Assembly (NCBI GenBank): GCA_023807065.1
Contig: JAJJLU010004635.1
Coordinates: forward strand, 1-10,904
Origin: Isotricha intestinalis
Taxonomy: Eukaryota; Ciliophora; Litostomatea; Vestibuliferida; Isotrichidae
Reading direction: 5' to 3'
Length of the DNA: 10,904 nucleotides
Position numbers and translations under genes: made by a program. Shown here piece after piece: positions 7,616 through 10,904 of this stretch (positions are counted from its first letter, which is position 1; the number at the start of each line of letters is the position of its first letter). The notes under the pieces are model-generated. The model worked only from the letters and a program-made list of their open reading frames with translations. It searched no databases and was not told the origin of the DNA.

Positions 7616-8869
7616 ATGAATGAATTAGAATTTATATCTTATAAAAAAATCCTAGTTTTCGGTTCTGAAAATGTAGGAAAAACAAGTTTAATAATGAAAA
7701 TGGAAAGAAATAAATTTGATTCCTCATATAAAGCAACAGAAAAAGGTAAAAAAAATAAAATAAAATTAAATATATAATTAAAAATAGAAGTAACAACAAC
7801 TCGTTTAAATACAAAAGTAATAAATAATAAAACTTTAAACACAGATATATTTGAAGTTAAAATAGAAGCAGATAATTTAACATCTGAACAAATTGAAATT
7901 TATAAAACATATTTATTTGATTGTCAATGTGCATTATATATGGTAGATTTATCAAATACAGAAAGTTTTAATTCAATAAAGCAATTAATAGCATTATTAA
8001 AACCAGAAGATATCAAAATTTTAACAAATATATTAATATTTAATAAAAGTGATTTAGAAATAGGAAGAGAAATAAAAGATTTAGAAATTCAAGAATTTAA
8101 AAATAAATATTCATCATTTGAAATAATAGAAATATCTTTAAAAAACGATAATAATTATTCATTATTATTAGATAAAATGTATAATGGAGTAAATAATATA
8201 AATAATAAGGATATTCCAATAAATTATATTTCAGAATTTCCTACAAATCATAAAGAAAAAACTTCAGGAATTACAACAGTAGGAACAATTAGAATAGTAT
8301 TATTAGGTGATTCAATGGTTGGTAAAACTGCTTTTTTAACAAGATATTTTAAAAATACTTTTAATGAAACTTTCCTTTCTACTATTGGAATTGATGATGA
8401 AAATAAATTTATTAAAATTGTTGATTCTAATTATAAATTAACTGTTTGGGATACTGCTGGTCAAGAAAGATTTAGATCTTTACCTAAAAAATATTATCAA
8501 AATGCTGATGGAATTTTATTATTATTTGATGTTTGTAAAGAAGAGTCTTTTAAAAATGTTTCTAATTGGATTAAGGATATTCATGAAAATTCTAATGTTG
8601 AAAATGATAAAATGATTTTGTTTTTAATTGGAAATAAAATTGATATTAAAGAAAGAAGTGTTTCTAAAGAAGAAGCTGAGCGTTTAGCTAATGAATTACA
8701 TATGGAATATTATGAAGTTTCATGTAAAATTAATATTAATGTGAGTGAAGTTATGTGTAGAATGATTAAAAAGTGTGCTGTGAATTTAGGAGCTGATATA
8801 AATAAAATAAATTTAAAAAATCCAGGAAATGCGAATAATGCAGGTTGTTGTTCTAAAAAAAAAAAATAA
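7616..8869 (+). CDS. Tandem Rab-like GTPase: degenerate first domain plus canonical Rab domain
   Basis: Joining 7616-7745 to 7788-8869 gives 403 residues with two GTPase domains. Domain 1 (about 9-180) has a P-loop, GSENVGKTS (16-24), a G4-like NKSD (129-132) and a G5-like SLK (160-162). It has no DxxGQ G3 motif, with EVKIEADN and LFDCQC where it should be, so it probably cannot hydrolyse GTP normally. Domain 2 (about 210-385) is complete: GDSMVGKT (217-224), STIGIDD (241-247), WDTAGQERF (264-272), YYQNADGILLLFDV (279-292), NKID (326-329) and SCK (355-357). The Rab-type switch II and RabF motifs point to vesicle traffic. The C-terminus has a Cys pair (397-398) suited to geranylgeranylation, but SKKKK follows it. 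The ATG at 7616 precedes the P-loop by 15 codons; an earlier ATG at 7585 hits a stop at once. Starting at 7940 instead would split domain 1. The Rab assignment of domain 2 is very secure; the fusion depends on the intron. Confidence 0.85.
7746..7787 (+). other. 42-base intron (GT..AG) in the tandem GTPase gene
   Basis: The frame from ATG 7616 meets TAA at 7775-7777, yet coding resumes in the same frame without further stops to 8869. A GTAAAA donor at 7746 and an AATAG acceptor ending at 7787 remove the stop. The 42 bases are nearly pure A/T, and joining gives ATEKEVTTTRLNTKV across the switch I region, which aligns with the T.g.ef....i layout of Rab proteins. Phase 1. The length is a multiple of three, so retention stops translation only through the internal TAA. 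An AAG acceptor at 7790 (45 bases) would also keep frame. Confidence 0.75.
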
Positions 8870-9274
8870 ATAAAAATTATATATCATTAGAACTTTAAAA
8901 AGAGTCCTTTTTTATAAGGGATAAAAAATTTCAAAAAACAATTAAAATTAAATTTATAAAAAGTTAAATCTTTTATAAGAATCAATAAAAACTTATTTTA
9001 TTCAAAATAAAATAAAAAAGAAAAAAAATTTCTAAATAAATGAAGTATGAGTAATTCTTATTGTGCATTTATTTCTTAAATTTATTTTTTATTAAGGTAT
9101 AATTCTTGATTTAAAAAGATTATATTTTAAATATTATTTTACTTAGAAAATATTATTGTTTATCTTTTATTTTAATATAAAGTAATTATAAAATTTTTAT
9201 TTAATTAACTATTTAATAAATTTATGAAAAGATAAAATTAAAATTAATTTTAGTTGAAAAAATTAGTAAAAAAA
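8870..9274. other. Spacer between the Rab gene and the large unknown gene
   Basis: About 400 bases: the Rab gene 3' flank, then A/T sequence turning A-rich near the next start. An in-frame TAG at 9251-9253 limits how far upstream the next gene can begin. Apart from one small inverted repeat I see nothing functional. Confidence 0.45.
8993..9015. repeat. Perfect 10-bp inverted repeat with 3-base loop
   Basis: TTATTTTATT at 8993-9002, loop CAA, then AATAAAATAA at 9006-9015, about 125 bases after the Rab stop codon. It could form a hairpin in the 3' UTR. In DNA this rich in A and T such palindromes arise by chance, so no role is claimed. Confidence 0.4.
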
Positions 9275-10904
9275 ATGTCTAAAAGTTTTACAAAATCAAA
9301 AAGAAAATTAATTTTATCTGAAAAATTGAAATCAATATCAGAGCCAACAAAAAAGCAAAAAAAAGAAAAAAAGGAAGAAGATGAAAACATAATAAATTTA
9401 TCAGAATTTAATTTAAGTAAAAGTATAAACATGGATAATAGTTTAAGTGAAAAAGAAAGAAAAAGAAAATTATTATCTTTTCATAAGATATATGAATTAG
9501 GTAAAGAACAATTAAAAAACATTAAAATTAATCTTGATGAAGAAACAATAAATAAATTAAAAGATGAAAAAATAATAGAAGAAACTATTAATATTTTATC
9601 TGAATCAATTTATTATTGTGATACTGATGAATTATTTATTTTTCCATTTTTACTTCTTTTATCAAAATTAAAAAAAATAGAAGATTTTTGTGATGAATTT
9701 AAAACATTTATTTATAGACTTAATAAAGAAAATAGAATAAAATTTCAAAATTTAATTATGAAATCTAAAAAAATATCAAATGAGGAAAAAATATCACTTA
9801 AAAAATATTTTAAAAATAAAGATATGAAAACTTTATATTTAGAATTAATAAATGAAATAAGAGATTTATATTATAAAGATAAATTAAATGAAGAAGAAAT
9901 TAAAAAGTTAAATGAAAGTGAAAAATATAATATTCCATTATTAGAAGTTTCATTTCCTGTTTTTTTGAAAGGAAATATGGAATTAAAATATTGTTATTTA
10001 ATTAATTCGATTTTTATTTTATTCCAAAATATTCCAATTCCAAATGATATAAAAAATGAAAATGAAAAAGTTAAGATTAAAAATAAAATTTTTAAACAAA
10101 TTGCTTATAGATTTATGAATTTTTTTAGTAATATATTAATAAATGAAAATGAATTTAATCAAAGATTCAAAGATAATCAAGAAATAATTTATTTTCATTT
10201 TTTATATATTCATATTATATTATTTTCTTCTTTTGATTATAATTTCGATGAAGGAATTTCAAATTATATTTCAATTTGTTTTGAAACTGAAAAAGAAAAA
10301 TTATATGCTATTAATAAATTTTTAGAATGTAACAAACAAAAAAAGATAAAACAAATAAAATCATTTATTACAATTAAAATAAAGAATGATAAAATTATAT
10401 TTAATCCTTTTGAATATAATTATAAAAAATTATTTGAAGAATGTTACATAGGAATAAATAATATTAAAAGGAAATTAAATGAACAAAAGTATTTTAGTTT
10501 AATGAAATTTTATAATAAAAGACAATTTGGAAATGATATTGAATTATTTGAAGAAATGAAAAAAAGTTATAAAATGATTTTAACTTCAAATACATATAAT
10601 GAATTAATTAATAAAATGAATTTTATGAAAGAAATAGAAAATCCTTTTTTAAATGAAAATGGAGAAGAAATATTAAAAGAATTTGAAAATTTAACTTTTT
10701 TTATTCCCATTCCTTCTTATAAAATATATGGATTAACTGATAAATTTTTAGGATTAATATTTATTAATATTAATATGAAATTTAATCAATCTCAAAGAAA
10801 TACAGAATTATTTTTAAATTATTCAAATCAAGCATGGACATTAATTCATGAATATGGTTTTCATTGTTTAATATTATTTAATAATGAATTTTCATCTTTA
10901 AAAA
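9275..10904 (+). CDS. Large lysine-rich protein of unknown family (3' end beyond window)
   Basis: An uninterrupted frame of 543 codons from ATG 9275 to the window edge, which is impossible by chance at this A/T content. The start is the first ATG after in-frame TAG 9251-9253. Residues 1-40 are strongly basic, then mixed charge (KSKRK at 7-11, TKKQKKEKKEE at 25-35), and could act as a nuclear signal. The rest looks like an all-helical globular protein with many Phe, Tyr, Ile and Leu. It includes YNIPLLEVSFPVFL (near 220-235), FFIPIPSYKIYGLTDKFLGL (near 475-495) and TLIHEYGFHCLILFNNEFSS (522-541). HEYGFH (525-530) is one residue away from a zincin HExxH, and the missing 3' part could hold a third zinc ligand. 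I recognise no family. No signal peptide or clear membrane segment is visible. It is a living gene by its clean frame; function unknown. Confidence 0.85.
   Translation, partial: MSKSFTKSKRKLILSEKLKSISEPTKKQKKEKKEEDENIINLSEFNLSKSINMDNSLSEKERKRKLLSFHKIYELGKEQLKNIKINLDEETINKLKDEKIIEETINILSESIYYCDTDELFIFPFLLLLSKLKKIEDFCDEFKTFIYRLNKENRIKFQNLIMKSKKISNEEKISLKKYFKNKDMKTLYLELINEIRDLYYKDKLNEEEIKKLNESEKYNIPLLEVSFPVFLKGNMELKYCYLINSIFILFQNIPIPNDIKNENEKVKIKNKIFKQIAYRFMNFFSNILINENEFNQRFKDNQEIIYFHFLYIHIILFSSFDYNFDEGISNYISICFETEKEKLYAINKFLECNKQKKIKQIKSFITIKIKNDKIIFNPFEYNYKKLFEECYIGINNIKRKLNEQKYFSLMKFYNKRQFGNDIELFEEMKKSYKMILTSNTYNELINKMNFMKEIENPFLNENGEEILKEFENLTFFIPIPSYKIYGLTDKFLGLIFININMKFNQSQRNTELFLNYSNQAWTLIHEYGFHCLILFNNEFSSLK

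Noticed and set aside
7632..7842. Two overlapping minus-strand open frames
   Set aside because: They lie antisense to the first domain of the tandem GTPase, whose P-loop and frame are convincing on the plus strand.
7940..8869. A 309-residue GTPase gene starting at the ATG at 7940
   Set aside because: That start falls inside domain 1, after its P-loop. The same frame continues upstream to 7616 with one stop that a GT..AG intron removes.
9250..9432. Minus-strand open frame opposite the start of the large gene
   Set aside because: Ser/Phe-rich antisense of lysine-rich coding sequence; the plus strand is open for 543 codons.
3..10904. TAA/TAG read as glutamine (ciliate code)
   Set aside because: Intact genes end at TAA exactly where their families end, use CAA for Gln, and would otherwise run on into simple A/T sequence.
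1..10904. tRNA, rRNA, telomere repeats or CRISPR array
   Set aside because: No G/C-rich cloverleaf, TTCGA-type B box, G-rich telomeric repeat or spaced direct repeats were found on either strand.

Overview
The window reads as nuclear DNA of a very AT-rich, flagellated or ciliated unicellular eukaryote. Six protein genes are recognisable: four complete, and two cut by the window edges. They are separated by long spacers that are almost pure A/T. Three of the genes belong to cilium or dynein families, one gene has a short spliceosomal intron, and a Rab-type GTPase and a Pho80-type cyclin are present. Every complete gene ends in TAA at the place its family should end, and glutamine is written CAA or CAG, so the standard genetic code applies. 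The species cannot be fixed. A ciliate that kept the standard code (for example a litostome), an anaerobic zoosporic fungus or another AT-rich flagellate would all fit. No tRNA, rRNA, telomere repeat, CRISPR array or intact transposon is visible.

Layout. At the left edge (3-353, +) is the C-terminal end of an EFHC/Rib72-like protein: the tail of a DM10 domain followed by a weak EF-hand pair. A 2.4 kb spacer follows. It holds a decayed minus-strand leucine-rich-repeat gene (about 490-1560) and a vaguer minus-strand relic (about 1860-2410). Next are a Pho80/P-type cyclin (2720-3223, +), another long spacer with only faint coding traces, a roadblock/LC7 dynein light chain (4682-5041, +), and a broken Pumilio/PUF gene (about 5581-6930, +). 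A Tctex-family light chain closest to TCTEX1D2/DYNLT2B (6988-7368, -) is divergent from a two-domain Rab-like GTPase gene (7616-8869, +) that contains a 42-base intron. The right end is a large open gene (9275 to the edge, +) for a lysine-rich protein I do not recognise.

How the genes relate. The EFHC-like fragment, roadblock and Tctex light chain all act at the axoneme or on dynein (microtubule inner protein, shared dynein light chain, likely intraflagellar-transport or inner-arm light chain). They are separate transcription units on both strands, so this may be chance proximity. The cyclin, PUF relic and Rab protein concern cell cycle or nutrient signalling, RNA control and membrane traffic.

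The least expected signals are: (1) a tandem Rab protein whose first GTPase domain has lost its G3 motif while the second is canonical; (2) a shift along genes from A-ending to T-ending synonymous codons, continuing outward as A-rich leaders and T-rich trailers; (3) decayed PUF and LRR genes still readable in the spacers; and (4) the large unknown protein, which carries a near-miss of a metalloprotease HExxH motif.
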